In this document: piece by piece, positions 1-7,781 of the stretch
How the letters are laid out: each line of letters opens with the position of its first letter
How positions within the stretch are numbered: position 1 is the first letter of the stretch
NCBI GenBank assembly: GCA_039930985.1
Contig: JBDTSV010000114.1
Coordinates: forward strand, 12,886 to 76,885
Reading direction: 5' to 3'
DNA: 64,000 nucleotides
DNA from: CADEED01 sp039930985
GTDB taxonomy: Bacteria > Pseudomonadota > Gammaproteobacteria > Steroidobacterales > Steroidobacteraceae
The notes under the pieces: generated by a model
What the model was told of the DNA's origin: nothing
The model's database searches: none
The model's input: the letters and a program-made list of their open reading frames with translations, nothing else
Made by a program: the position numbers and the translations under genes

Positions 1-267
1 GAGCACGTAGAGACTCCCCGAAAAGATCACGATGCCGGCGACAAACAACCCGCCGCCGATCACGAACGCGCGCGACTGCCAGCGCGCGAATCCCGCGGCC
101 GCGGCGAACAGCGCAAACGCGTGATACATCTGGTAACGCGCACCGGTTTCAAACGCGGCGAGCAATTCGGGCTGCAGGCTGGTCTTGAGGCCGTGCGCCG
201 CGAATGCGCCGAGCGCCACTCCCAGGAAAGCGGCCACGGCGGCGCATATGTATAAGTGTCGGTCCAA
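1..267 (-). CDS. DUF423 family inner-membrane protein (partial, C-terminus outside window)
   Basis: The minus-strand frame reads LDRHLYICAAVAAFLG, then GAFAAHGLK and a YQMYHAF motif, which is the conserved start of the small YgdD/DUF423 membrane proteins. Function in this family is unknown. The probable start is a TTG at 267: an in-frame TGA (277-279), which is also the stop of the gene upstream, excludes longer versions, and the family normally begins M-D-R right before the first membrane segment. The 9-base gap to the GFA gene suggests one transcript. About 89 residues are visible and the frame is open at base 1. Confidence 0.75.
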   Translation of the reverse strand, partial: MDRHLYICAAVAAFLGVALGAFAAHGLKTSLQPELLAAFETGARYQMYHAFALFAAAAGFARWQSRAFVIGGGLFVAGIVIFSGSLYVL

Positions 268-276
268 CCTGACGCT

Positions 277-621
277 TCAGGCCGCGCGACCGTCGTAGTG
301 GTGCACCGGCACCTTGTCGAACTCGAAGTTGTCGAGACAACGGATGTTGATGGCCACCGTGGCGATGCCTTTGGGATCGGTGCCCTCACCGAACGGCAAC
401 ACGCCGCAATGCTTGCAGAAGCGATGCCTGATCACGTGTTTGTTGAAAGTGTAGGTGGTCAGTTCCGATTCACCCGTGACCTTCATCTGGTCGCGCTGCA
501 CGAACCACAGCAGCGAGCCGCGCTTCGAACAGATGGAGCAGTTGCAGGATACGGCACCGGTGACTTCACCCTCGACTTCGAAAGTTACTTTTCCGCAATG
601 ACAGCTGCCCTTGTATTTCAT
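277..621 (-). CDS. GFA/CENP-V family zinc-binding protein
   Basis: A 114-residue protein with the cysteine pattern of the glutathione-dependent formaldehyde-activating (GFA) fold: C7-H-C9, C26-N-C28-S-I-C31, C69-K-H-C72 and C95. These cysteines normally bind one structural and one catalytic zinc. Family members are often annotated as carbon-sulfur lyases, but most single-domain members have no proven substrate. It is the fifth gene of a closely packed minus-strand run, between a 36-codon ORF and DUF423. The family call is firm; the reaction is not known. Confidence 0.85.
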   Translation of the reverse strand: MKYKGSCHCGKVTFEVEGEVTGAVSCNCSICSKRGSLLWFVQRDQMKVTGESELTTYTFNKHVIRHRFCKHCGVLPFGEGTDPKGIATVAINIRCLDNFEFDKVPVHHYDGRAA

Positions 622-622
622 G

Positions 623-733
623 TCAGGCGCTCACTGGTGAAAGAAGATTAGCAGCGCGTGCCAGCTGCCAGCGGCCGCCGGTCTCGCGCAATACGGTCAA
701 GGTGTCACGGATCTGTTGTTCGTCAGAAATCAT
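623..733 (-). CDS. possible 36-residue small protein, coupled to the upstream gene
   Basis: The ATG at 731-733 overlaps the TGA of the preceding gene (730-732) in an ATGA arrangement typical of translational coupling, and the frame ends 1 base before the GFA start codon. The peptide begins MISDEQQIRDTLTVLRETG and has a plausible protein-like composition. It is too short for a family call; a remnant of a SnoaL/NTF2-type domain is one possibility. Evidence is positional only. Confidence 0.35.
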   Translation of the reverse strand: MISDEQQIRDTLTVLRETGGRWQLARAANLLSPVSA

Positions 734-1755
734 TTGCGCGGCTTGTCGGCAGGAGCGGGTGAAGCGATCGCCAGGTCGGCATTCACTATGGTCGCGGAGG
801 TGGGGTACATGAGGCTGGGGCCGCCCGGGACTCGTAGAACACGACCGCCACCCATGGCGCTCATTTGCGAGCGCATTTGCTGTTGCCACTCGGAATACTC
901 GTGGAATGTGGCGAGCTGCTCCGGGTTGAAGATGGCACGCGCCTGTGACGCCACGCTCTCATCGTAGTCGCTCTGCCAGGCGTCGTAAGCCTTCGAATAT
1001 TCTTCGATCGACGTGGCTTCGGCCATCTTCGGCGCGGGAGACCGTGTCCTTTCGTCCACCAGTACCGCGAGCAGGCGCTTCTGCTGCTCCTCGTTGAGCG
1101 GGGAGTCCGCGCCATCGAACTGGCGCGCGAGCATGTCCAGCTCTAGCCGCGCGGGCAGCGACTGTTGATATTCCTCGAGCGATTTCGCTTTGTCATCGCC
1201 GATGAGGTCGGCAATTTTTGTCTTGTCCTCGCGTTGCTTGTCCTGCAGTTGGCGCAACATGTCTTCGGTACCCGTGGACTCGCCCCAGGACCGCCTGTCC
1301 TGAATCTGTTGCTCGGTCAGCAGGTCGATGAGCTTGTTAGCTTCATCCTTGTCGAGGCCCAGGCGAACTCCGACGTCGGCATAGAGCTGCTTGTTTCGCG
1401 CGCGAACCTGCTTGCGCATCATCCTCTGGAAGGTTTCCGCGTTGCGAGGAGGCGGGGCGTTGATGGTGACACTCTCGGCGACCTGGCCCTCGGGCACGGA
1501 CTTCTGCTCGGCGCGGAATGTCTGGTCCGGCGGCGGGCCTCCCGGCGACATGGCGGCCGCGAACGGATTCGCTGTGGCGAAATGACGCTCAGACCGCGCC
1601 TTTTCGAGCCCGGCGATGCGCGCATTGAGCGCCAGCATGGCGTCGGCGACCTTGTCGGCCTGCGCGCGTTCTTCCCGGAGCTGCAGCGTCAGATAGACAG
1701 TGCTGGCGCCGAACGCCACCGTGGCTATCAAGAGTCCCAGAACGGATGCTTTCAT
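730..1755 (-). CDS. membrane-anchored periplasmic protein with Spy/CpxP-like LTxxQ motifs
   Basis: 341 residues. An N-terminal hydrophobic segment (about 4-23) is followed by a charged, probably coiled-coil stretch (28-55), a Pro-rich linker and a helical, charged body. The body holds two motifs resembling the LTxxQ signature of CpxP/Spy periplasmic chaperones: LNEEQQ near 219 and FNPEQL near 275. That points to an envelope role, but the protein is longer than Spy (about 160 residues) and I do not recognise an exact family. Its upstream region carries a copy of the 39-bp dispersed repeat. Confidence 0.7.
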   Translation of the reverse strand: MKASVLGLLIATVAFGASTVYLTLQLREERAQADKVADAMLALNARIAGLEKARSERHFATANPFAAAMSPGGPPPDQTFRAEQKSVPEGQVAESVTINAPPPRNAETFQRMMRKQVRARNKQLYADVGVRLGLDKDEANKLIDLLTEQQIQDRRSWGESTGTEDMLRQLQDKQREDKTKIADLIGDDKAKSLEEYQQSLPARLELDMLARQFDGADSPLNEEQQKRLLAVLVDERTRSPAPKMAEATSIEEYSKAYDAWQSDYDESVASQARAIFNPEQLATFHEYSEWQQQMRSQMSAMGGGRVLRVPGGPSLMYPTSATIVNADLAIASPAPADKPRK

Positions 1756-1785
1756 TGTTGTCTCCCTCGCTTCTCCATTTCCCGG

Positions 1786-1824
1786 AGGTGCGGCCCCTTT
1801 TGCTAGGAAATGGGGAGTGTCCCC
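1786..1824 (-). repeat. 39-bp dispersed repeat, copy 1
   Basis: On the minus strand it starts GGGGACACTCCCCATTT and continues through a CCTAGCAAAAGGGG segment to an ACCT end. Two overlapping hairpins are possible: GGGGA-cac-TCCCC, and CCCCATTT pairing with AAAAGGGG, which compete for the same CCCC. It directly follows the TAA of the CYTH gene and lies in the leader of the Spy-like gene. Identical to the copy at 30935-30973 and two bases different from the copy at 24737-24775. Confidence 0.85.
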
Positions 1825-2343
1825 TTATCCTTGCTGTGCGAGCAACAGGTCGAGGTAGGCGCCCTCGATTAGTTGGGCGGGCTGAACTCCGAGGCGATCC
1901 ATGAGCTCACTCGCTTCGCGAATTCCCTGCTCGGGGGATTCGTCATCCACCAGCATGACTTCGAGCTCGAGAAAATGGCCGAGATCTTCCACGCGGTCCA
2001 GGTGAACGCGGGTACGTCCGACCAGGAAGAGAGTGCGGTATTTGCGGACACGACCGACTTGTCCGTAGGCCAGCGAAAGCGATTCACGAAGTGTCTCGGG
2101 TGATGAAGTGGGGGACCGTAGATAGAAGGACTCTTTCGGCCCCACCTGGTTCACTCGCCGATAGAAAATAAGCTCGCCCGCGTCGTTGGAGAAGGCGCGC
2201 AGCTTGAGCCGGCCGGTAACGCAGTTGAAGAAGGTGTCGTCCTGGGCGATCTCGATCGGCCCTTCGTTCGCGAGCTCCGCCACCTTGGGCGTCAGCGAGG
2301 CGACATTCTCGATGCGCGCCTTGATCTCGATGTTTCGCGCCAT
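1825..2343 (-). CDS. CYTH domain protein (class IV adenylate cyclase / thiamine-triphosphatase-like)
   Basis: 172 residues starting MARNIEIKARI, the standard opening of the CyaB-like branch of the CYTH superfamily, followed by GRLKLRAF, RKYRTLF and LELEV blocks that line the tunnel binding a triphosphate with metals. The family includes class IV adenylate cyclases and inorganic tri- or thiamine triphosphatases, so the substrate cannot be assigned from sequence. The first Glu of the usual ExExK motif is Asn here. The start at 2343 was preferred to the long upstream extension because of the canonical N-terminus. It lies 17 bases after DoxX. Confidence 0.85.
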   Translation of the reverse strand: MARNIEIKARIENVASLTPKVAELANEGPIEIAQDDTFFNCVTGRLKLRAFSNDAGELIFYRRVNQVGPKESFYLRSPTSSPETLRESLSLAYGQVGRVRKYRTLFLVGRTRVHLDRVEDLGHFLELEVMLVDDESPEQGIREASELMDRLGVQPAQLIEGAYLDLLLAQQG

Positions 2344-2360
2344 CCTGGCACCGTGATCTG

Positions 2361-2819
2361 TCAGCGCTGGAAGCGCACGCCGCCGTTGCCACGCGGCAGC
2401 TCGTTGGCCCGCAGTGCGGCATCCATCGAGAAGCGGCCGGCACCATGCGTCGCCAGGTACAGGCCGATCCCCACCAGGCAGCCCGAAGGAAAGATGCCGC
2501 GCATGCCGCCAAAGCGATCGACCAGTGCGATGGCTATGGCGAAGTGAAGAACACAAAAAATGCCGGCCCACCGCGTGAACAGCCCCAGAACGAAGCCGGC
2601 ACCGATGGCCAGTTGGAGGTAAACGGAGACCGGCGCCAGGATTCCCGGGCTCGCGAAATGGTGTTTGGCGAGAAATGCCGCGTATTCATGCATGCGGTCC
2701 GTGCTGGTGAGGTTGTCCCAGACGCTCCAGATCAGGAACAGGCCGACGAATACGCGCAGGAGCAGCAGGGCAACGTCCGAAAAGCGCTGCGCGGAACCTA
2801 AGAAAACAAACTTCCGCAT
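2361..2819 (-). CDS. DoxX family inner-membrane protein
   Basis: 152 residues with four predicted membrane helices and the DoxX hallmarks: an early LLLLRVFVGLFLIWS helix, the LGLFTRWAG turn and a C-terminal DAALRANE tail. DoxX proteins are small quinone- or thiol-linked membrane proteins found in many redox contexts; the role here is unknown. It is the first gene of the minus-strand run ending in DUF423. Two inverted repeats lie 58-117 bp upstream of the start. Confidence 0.85.
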   Translation of the reverse strand: MRKFVFLGSAQRFSDVALLLLRVFVGLFLIWSVWDNLTSTDRMHEYAAFLAKHHFASPGILAPVSVYLQLAIGAGFVLGLFTRWAGIFCVLHFAIAIALVDRFGGMRGIFPSGCLVGIGLYLATHGAGRFSMDAALRANELPRGNGGVRFQR

Positions 2820-2877
2820 GAGTCCCCTCGAGCCCGGAATGTGATTATCGGGCCCGCAAGACTATCCGTTACAGCGC

Positions 2878-2936
2878 GCGACGACCAATGGTCGTCGCAC
2901 TCGTCAGAGCCCGGTAGACGTCGCCGTGTGGCGACG
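2878..2936. promoter_or_regulatory. pair of inverted repeats upstream of doxX (candidate operator)
   Basis: 2878-2898 is a perfect inverted repeat, GCGACGACCA-a-TGGTCGTCGC, with 10-bp arms and one central base. 2919-2936 is a second one, CGTCGCC-gtgt-GGCGACG, with 7-bp arms. Both lie in the 285-bp gap between doxX and the glutathione S-transferase gene. The tight spacer of the first fits a dimeric repressor site better than a terminator, and neither is followed by a T-run. The binding protein is unknown. The rest of the gap shows nothing I can name. Confidence 0.4.
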
Positions 2937-3104
2937 CCCGGACGTGCCTGGGCCGATTTGGGCGCCGCGAGAAACCCCGGCTACCGCAAAATCGGCTCGA
3001 GCATGCGACCGGCCATGGTGCCTTGCACCTCACCGGCCGCCATGCGCGTCGACGTGAAGATCACGGTCTGTATGGCAGCGTGGGCCTCTTCGCGATGCCG
3101 GTAC

Positions 3105-3725
3105 TCACGCCGCGACGGCCTTGGGCCTGGCGAGCAGTGATACGTAGAGCGGTTGCGCCGCGACGCGACCTAACCACTCGCGCAGGTTCGGATACGCCTT
3201 GAGGTCGTGGCCGCCGTCCTCGGCGACGTGCGTGTACGCGTACAGGGCAATGTCGGCGATGCTGTAGCGCTCGTTGACGAAGAACTGGCGCGACGACAGA
3301 TGCTGCTCCATGACCGCGAACGCGGCGCGCCCCTTGGCGAGCCGGTCTGGCAACTCGGCGCGGCGCGGATGATCTGCCGCGAAGTGGCGGCAGATGTAGC
3401 GCGGCGTCGCCACGTACGGCTCGTGGCTGTACTGCTCGAAGAACATCCACTGCAGCACCTGGGCGCGGCCAATCTGGGTGGCGGGCACGAAGCGCGAACC
3501 TTCGGCGAGATACCAGAGGATGGCGTTCGACTCCGGCAGGTTGGTGCCGTCGTCGAGTTCGAGGGTCGGGATGCGGCCGTTGGGATTGCGCTTCAGGAAC
3601 TCGGGTGTGCGCGTGAGCCCCTTGTCGATGTCCACATCAGTCCAGTCGTATTTCTGGCCGAGCTGCGCCAGCAGCAGGCGCACCTTGTAGCCGTTGCCGG
3701 AGTCGAGATAGTCGTAGAGGTGCAT
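3105..3725 (-). CDS. glutathione S-transferase
   Basis: 206 residues. The thioredoxin-like N-terminal domain has a candidate activating Ser9 in LDSGNGYK, the cis-proline GRIPTLEL (P53) and the glutathione-binding PESNAI (64-69). An all-helical C-terminal domain follows, with the family motif SIADIALYAY. It would conjugate or reduce small electrophiles with glutathione in the cytoplasm; the substrate is unknown. It is divergent from a LysR regulator 103 bp away, which is the usual arrangement when the regulator controls the enzyme. Confidence 0.9.
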   Translation of the reverse strand: MHLYDYLDSGNGYKVRLLLAQLGQKYDWTDVDIDKGLTRTPEFLKRNPNGRIPTLELDDGTNLPESNAILWYLAEGSRFVPATQIGRAQVLQWMFFEQYSHEPYVATPRYICRHFAADHPRRAELPDRLAKGRAAFAVMEQHLSSRQFFVNERYSIADIALYAYTHVAEDGGHDLKAYPNLREWLGRVAAQPLYVSLLARPKAVAA

Positions 3726-3828
3726 GGCGAGTCCTGGCTGTTAGTTCGGCTTCCCAGTATCGGGCGATCGGCCAGCCGGCGCGACGCGCAAGGCTTTTCG
3801 CTGAGGCTAAGTTATTCTTGCTCTACTC

Positions 3829-4740
3829 ATGGCAAGGCGACTTCCACCGCTCAATGCGCTGCGCGCCTTCGAAGCTTCGGCGCGTCTCGGCAGCTTCGTG
3901 GCCGCGGCTTCGGAGCTGCGCGTGTCGGCCGCGGCGGTGAGCCAGCAGGTGCGGCGCCTCGAGCAGTATCTCGACACCTCGTTGTTTCAGCGGTTGCCGC
4001 GAGGCCTCACGCTGACCGACCAGGGTCGCGACTACCTACCGGAGCTGTCCGCCGGCTTCGACCTGCTGGGTGAGTCCACTACGCGTGTGCGGACCAAGCG
4101 CGCCGACGGTGTGCTCACGCTCACCACGCTGGCGGGCTTCGCCAACGGCTGGCTGCTGCCGCGCCTGCATCGCTTTCGCGAGCGGGCGCCGCGCGTCGAC
4201 GTGGTGCTGCGCACCTCGCGCCATGTCATGGACTTCCGCCGCGACGCCATCGATCTCGCGATTCGCTTCGCGCCCGCACCCGGCCGCGGCTTGCACGGCG
4301 AACTGCTGTGCCGCGAGGAACTGTTTCCGGTGGCGAGCCCGCAGTTGTTCGGCGGCGGCCGCATGCCGGGTACGCTGGCGGCACTCGCCGACTATCCGCT
4401 GCTGCACGATACCGACGCCGGCACGGAGCAGCCCTGGCTGGGTTGGCGCGGCTGGTTCGAGCGCGCCGGACTATCTACCGCGTCGGTTGGGCGCGGCCCG
4501 CAGTTCAGCGATTCCATCGTGCTGATCGGCGCCGCCGTGGCCGGACTCGGCATCGCCATCGGGCGCGCGCCGCACGTCGGGCCGTTGCTGGCGCGGGGTC
4601 AGCTGGTGCGCGTGACCCAGGAGACCTGGATGGCGCCGTGGAGTTACTACCTCATGGCGCCGGCGGCGCATTTTCGCCGGCCGATCGTGCGGACATTCGC
4701 GGATTGGGCGATGGAGGAAGCGCGCGCTACGTTCGTTTGA
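3829..4740 (+). CDS. LysR-family transcriptional regulator (GcvA-like)
   Basis: 303 residues. The winged helix-turn-helix (about 8-66) opens with LPPLNALRAFEA and contains AAAVSQQVRRLE, characteristic of the GcvA/AmpR branch. The periplasmic-binding-protein-like effector domain (about 95-295) follows, with the usual IDLAIRF block. It probably binds the shared intergenic region and regulates the divergent glutathione S-transferase gene; that link is inferred from position only. The ATG start directly precedes the conserved domain. Confidence 0.9.
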   Translation: MARRLPPLNALRAFEASARLGSFVAAASELRVSAAAVSQQVRRLEQYLDTSLFQRLPRGLTLTDQGRDYLPELSAGFDLLGESTTRVRTKRADGVLTLTTLAGFANGWLLPRLHRFRERAPRVDVVLRTSRHVMDFRRDAIDLAIRFAPAPGRGLHGELLCREELFPVASPQLFGGGRMPGTLAALADYPLLHDTDAGTEQPWLGWRGWFERAGLSTASVGRGPQFSDSIVLIGAAVAGLGIAIGRAPHVGPLLARGQLVRVTQETWMAPWSYYLMAPAAHFRRPIVRTFADWAMEEARATFV

Positions 4741-4880
4741 CGCCTTTCAGGTTCGCCCATGCCCGCGAATGGCGCGTTGGGAAATTGGGGCCAGCCCCTC
4801 ATGGCCGTCAACAAGTTTTCGTTGTGCAAGACCAAGGTCTGCTTGCCCCGCGAAGCTCCATCCTTCTCTACAATCGCACG

Positions 4881-5780
4881 ATGTCAAAGCGCGGCTGGAT
4901 CCTGTTTCTTTCCCTGGGCCTGCTCTGGGGTATGCCCTACCTGCTCATTCGCATTGCCGTCAGGGAAATCGATCCGCTGATGGTGGCCGCCACGCGCACG
5001 CTCATGGGCGCGTTGATCCTGTTGCCGGTCGCCTTGAACCGCAATGCGCTCGCGCCCGCATTTCAGAAGTGGAAATGGCTGCTGACCTTCACGCTCATCG
5101 AGATCAGCATTCCGTGGGTGCTGTTAGGCCATGCCGAGACACGCCTCACCAGTTCGACGGCCGGGTTGCTCATCGCGGTGGTGCCGTTGTTCGCCGCGCT
5201 GATCGTCACCAAGCTGGGACATGAGCGCCTCGAACCGCGCCGCCTGTTCGGATTGGCGCTGGGCTTCGCCGGCGTCGCCTTGCTGGTCGGCCTGGACATC
5301 CACTTCGACGACCTGTTTTCCGTGGCGCTCACCATCGTGGTGGCGCTCTGCTACGCCATCGGTCCGATCGTCATCGATCGCAAACTGAAAGACGTGCCCG
5401 CCATCGGTGTCATCACCGCTTCGCTGATCGCCGCCACCGTACTTTACGCACCGTTCGTGCCTTTCCTCTGGCCTTCGCACGTCAGTGCGGAAGCGGCATG
5501 GTCGGTCGCGGGTTTGGGAGTGCTGTGCACGGCCGGCGCGTTCATGGTGTTCTTCGCACTCATCGCCGAAGTGGGACCGGCGCGCGCCACCGTGATCACC
5601 TATGTGAATCCGGCGGTGGCCATCGCGTTGGGCGCGCTGGTATTGCACGAGCAGGTCACGATTGGCATGGCGATCGGCTTTCCGCTCGTGATCGCGGGAT
5701 CATTCCTCGGCACGATGCGAAAGCGCGATGCCTCGCCTCCGGCGGATGCGGGCCGTCCACAGTCGGCTCGCGCCAGCTGA
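4881..5780 (+). CDS. EamA/DMT family transporter
   Basis: 299 residues with about ten membrane helices arranged as two EamA repeats. The first contains LLWGMPYLLIRIAV, and the second ends with ITYVNPAVAIALGALVLHE, the conserved last-helix motif of drug/metabolite transporters. It is probably an inner-membrane exporter of amino acids or metabolites; the substrate is unknown. A longer open frame runs back into the LysR gene, but ATG 4881 (MSKRGWILF) is the natural start, with a TACAAT -10-like hexamer at 4869-4874 just before it. Confidence 0.88.
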   Translation: MSKRGWILFLSLGLLWGMPYLLIRIAVREIDPLMVAATRTLMGALILLPVALNRNALAPAFQKWKWLLTFTLIEISIPWVLLGHAETRLTSSTAGLLIAVVPLFAALIVTKLGHERLEPRRLFGLALGFAGVALLVGLDIHFDDLFSVALTIVVALCYAIGPIVIDRKLKDVPAIGVITASLIAATVLYAPFVPFLWPSHVSAEAAWSVAGLGVLCTAGAFMVFFALIAEVGPARATVITYVNPAVAIALGALVLHEQVTIGMAIGFPLVIAGSFLGTMRKRDASPPADAGRPQSARAS

Positions 5781-5824
5781 GCGAGCGCCGGTTCGCCGTC
5801 AGCGCAGCTGCAACGATGGGGTTG

Positions 5825-6232
5825 CTAGGCGGGCAACCACCGCCGCACCGCGTCAACGGTGTCCGCCGGTTTGGTGTTGAAGCAGATCTTGGCTCCCGGC
5901 GCCCACGCGTGCACGACATTCATGAGCTTCTCGAACAGCAGTAAATGCGCTGGCGCGCGCAGGCCGGCGCCAATCAACACGCAATCGAAGTCGTGTGACG
6001 CGAGCACGCGCGCGGCGACGGATTCAGCCGTGACGCCCGTATCGACCAGACAGCTCTCGACGGCATAGCCGAGCTCACGCAACCGTTCCAGTTCTGAATC
6101 GATATACGCCTTGATGGATTCCGGCGTGAGCCCGGGCATCTGCGTAAAGTCCGCGAATGTCGGGTCGAGGCCGAGAGCAAGCACGTTGCGCCGCATGAGC
6201 GCGAGATTGACGCTGCCGTGAGAGCCGGCCAA
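5825..6232 (-). CDS. conserved hypothetical protein (135 aa)
   Basis: 135 residues without signal peptide or membrane helices. The sequence has an alternating alpha/beta feel: the NLALMRRNVLALGLDP start, a LTPESIKAYIDSELERL helix, then FDCVLIGAGLR and KICFNTKP strands. I recall similar uncharacterised proteobacterial proteins but no function. The start could be ATG 6232 or the later Met at about residue 13. It converges on the EamA gene with a 44-bp gap. Confidence 0.65.
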   Translation of the reverse strand: MAGSHGSVNLALMRRNVLALGLDPTFADFTQMPGLTPESIKAYIDSELERLRELGYAVESCLVDTGVTAESVAARVLASHDFDCVLIGAGLRAPAHLLLFEKLMNVVHAWAPGAKICFNTKPADTVDAVRRWLPA

Positions 6233-6291
6233 TGAGCCGCATGACTTTTTTCGCGTAGGACGAACAGAAAATCGTCGCGGCGCCGTGTTGA

Positions 6292-6819
6292 CTACCGCTG
6301 TTCCGCTTGCTCGATGCTGTCGAGGGTCTTCTGCACGTCCGCGGTGTTGGTCTGATCGTCGCCGTGATAAATGGCGTGGCGCACCGCGTCTCGGATCGCT
6401 CCATCCGTGTCACCCTGCGTCTGGGCGAGTTTGCTCAGCGACCGCAGCGCAAGCGCGCGATCAACCTGCGGTTCACCATCGGTCAGGATACGACGCAATA
6501 CCGGCAACGCATCCACACGTGGAGCGTCGCCGAGCGCGGCAATGGCCGTGGCGCGCTTGGTGGCGTCGCTACCTGCGGAGTCAGCAATCCAGCGTGCCAC
6601 CGCGTCCGGCGTGATGACCGGTGCCACGGGCGCAGGCGGTGCAGGAGCGGCTTCGACATCGGGCATCGTGGCGGCACGCGGAGGCGCGATCGGCGCGGGG
6701 CTCGCGGCCACCGGCGAAGGCGCAACGGGCTCACCACTTACATTCGCGAAGTAGACGCCGGCGAACACGGCGCTGCTGGCGATGACCAACGCGACAAGAT
6801 AGAGGGTGCGGCGACTCAT
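6292..6819 (-). CDS. HEAT-repeat-like membrane-anchored protein
   Basis: About 175 residues from the ATG at 6817-6819, which overlaps the TGA of the HupE gene (ATGA coupling); an ATG nine bases earlier is an alternative. A single N-terminal membrane anchor (LYLVALVIASSAVFAGVYFA) is followed by a Pro/Ala-rich linker. The C-terminal helical domain has HEAT-like units such as KRATAIAALGD and VDRALALRSLSKL. It is the last gene of the DUF3604/PpiC/HupE cluster and probably faces the periplasm. Specific function unknown. Confidence 0.7.
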   Translation of the reverse strand: MSRRTLYLVALVIASSAVFAGVYFANVSGEPVAPSPVAASPAPIAPPRAATMPDVEAAPAPPAPVAPVITPDAVARWIADSAGSDATKRATAIAALGDAPRVDALPVLRRILTDGEPQVDRALALRSLSKLAQTQGDTDGAIRDAVRHAIYHGDDQTNTADVQKTLDSIEQAEQR

Positions 6820-7781
6820 GATTGCCAATTAATCAACGTGACGATGCGCGACAGCGACCAGTACGCAGCCAGCGAGCCGATTCCGTATAGCAGCGGCACG
6901 CGACTGTAGTCCGCCAGTTGCCATTGTCGGAATTTCAGGCGCCGGAAGGCTTGCCACGCGGCCCAGGCCGCCGCAACCGCCATCAGCTGCCCGATCTCCA
7001 CGCCCAGATTGAATGTGAGCAACGCGGTTGCCAGATGCGCCTGCGGCAGGCCGATCTCGCTGAGCGCCCCGGCGAAACCGAGGCCATGCACGAGACCGAA
7101 GAGAAATGCGACCAGCGCCGGCAGGCGGCGCGCAACGGTCTCGCGTCGGTGCAGCGCTTCGGCGGCCACGAGCACGATGGACAGCGCGATGCTCGCCTCG
7201 ACCGGCGCAGAACGAAGTGTCAGCCAGCCGAGCGCGGCGCTCGCCAGCGTGATGCTGTGCGCCAGCGTGAACGCGGTGATGGTCCACACCAGCTTGCGCT
7301 GGAATCCGACCAGGAAAAGCAGCGCGGCCACGAACATCAGGTGGTCGATGCCACTCAGGATGTGTTCGACGCCGAGCACTAGATAGGCTCGCGCCACTTC
7401 GCCCATGCCGCGCTGGTCGTCGGCCGAGCCGTAGAGGTGCACGCTGGGCTGGCGTTCCGTCAGCGTATAGACGCGACTCTGGCCGTCTCGCCAGAAGACC
7501 TTGACCAACGCGGCGGAATAGCTCCGTCCCACGCCTTCCATCGTCAAGACGCCGTTCAGGCCTTCCTTGCCACAGCGCACCACGCTCGCATCGGCGGCGC
7601 AGGATTCCGGCCACGACGGTGTCAACTCGTCGGCGGGAGGTTTGTTGCCGCTCACGGTCCATTGCCACAGGAACTCGCCGGGACGTGCCTCGCGCAGCTC
7701 CATCTCCGCCATGGTCATCTCGTGCGCCGCGGCGAGATTGCCGGCGAACACGAACAACAGCAGCGCTAAGGCGCGTTTCAT
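6816..7781 (-). CDS. HupE/UreJ-family membrane protein
   Basis: 321 residues. A signal peptide ending at AAAHEM and a periplasmic N-terminal domain (about 20-125) precede six or seven membrane helices. These carry the HupE/UreJ histidine motifs HILSGIDHLMF, FTLAHSITL, GLVHGLGFAG and NLGVEIGQL. Relatives are proposed metal permeases (Ni or Cu), but this long variant with a periplasmic domain has no proven substrate. It overlaps the PpiC gene upstream by 4 bases and the HEAT-like gene downstream by 4 bases, so it is surely part of that operon. Confidence 0.85.
   Translation of the reverse strand: MKRALALLLFVFAGNLAAAHEMTMAEMELREARPGEFLWQWTVSGNKPPADELTPSWPESCAADASVVRCGKEGLNGVLTMEGVGRSYSAALVKVFWRDGQSRVYTLTERQPSVHLYGSADDQRGMGEVARAYLVLGVEHILSGIDHLMFVAALLFLVGFQRKLVWTITAFTLAHSITLASAALGWLTLRSAPVEASIALSIVLVAAEALHRRETVARRLPALVAFLFGLVHGLGFAGALSEIGLPQAHLATALLTFNLGVEIGQLMAVAAAWAAWQAFRRLKFRQWQLADYSRVPLLYGIGSLAAYWSLSRIVTLINWQS

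Noticed and set aside
243..262. CATATGTATAAGTGTC resembles CATATATAAGTGTC at 18995
   Set aside because: Only about 14 shared bases, one copy inside the DUF423 coding start; not enough for a repeat family.
2979..3106. Minus-strand frame after the glutathione S-transferase with protein-like sequence (EYRHREEAHAAIQTV)
   Set aside because: About 40 codons with no start codon in frame; probably chance or an unrecognisable remnant.
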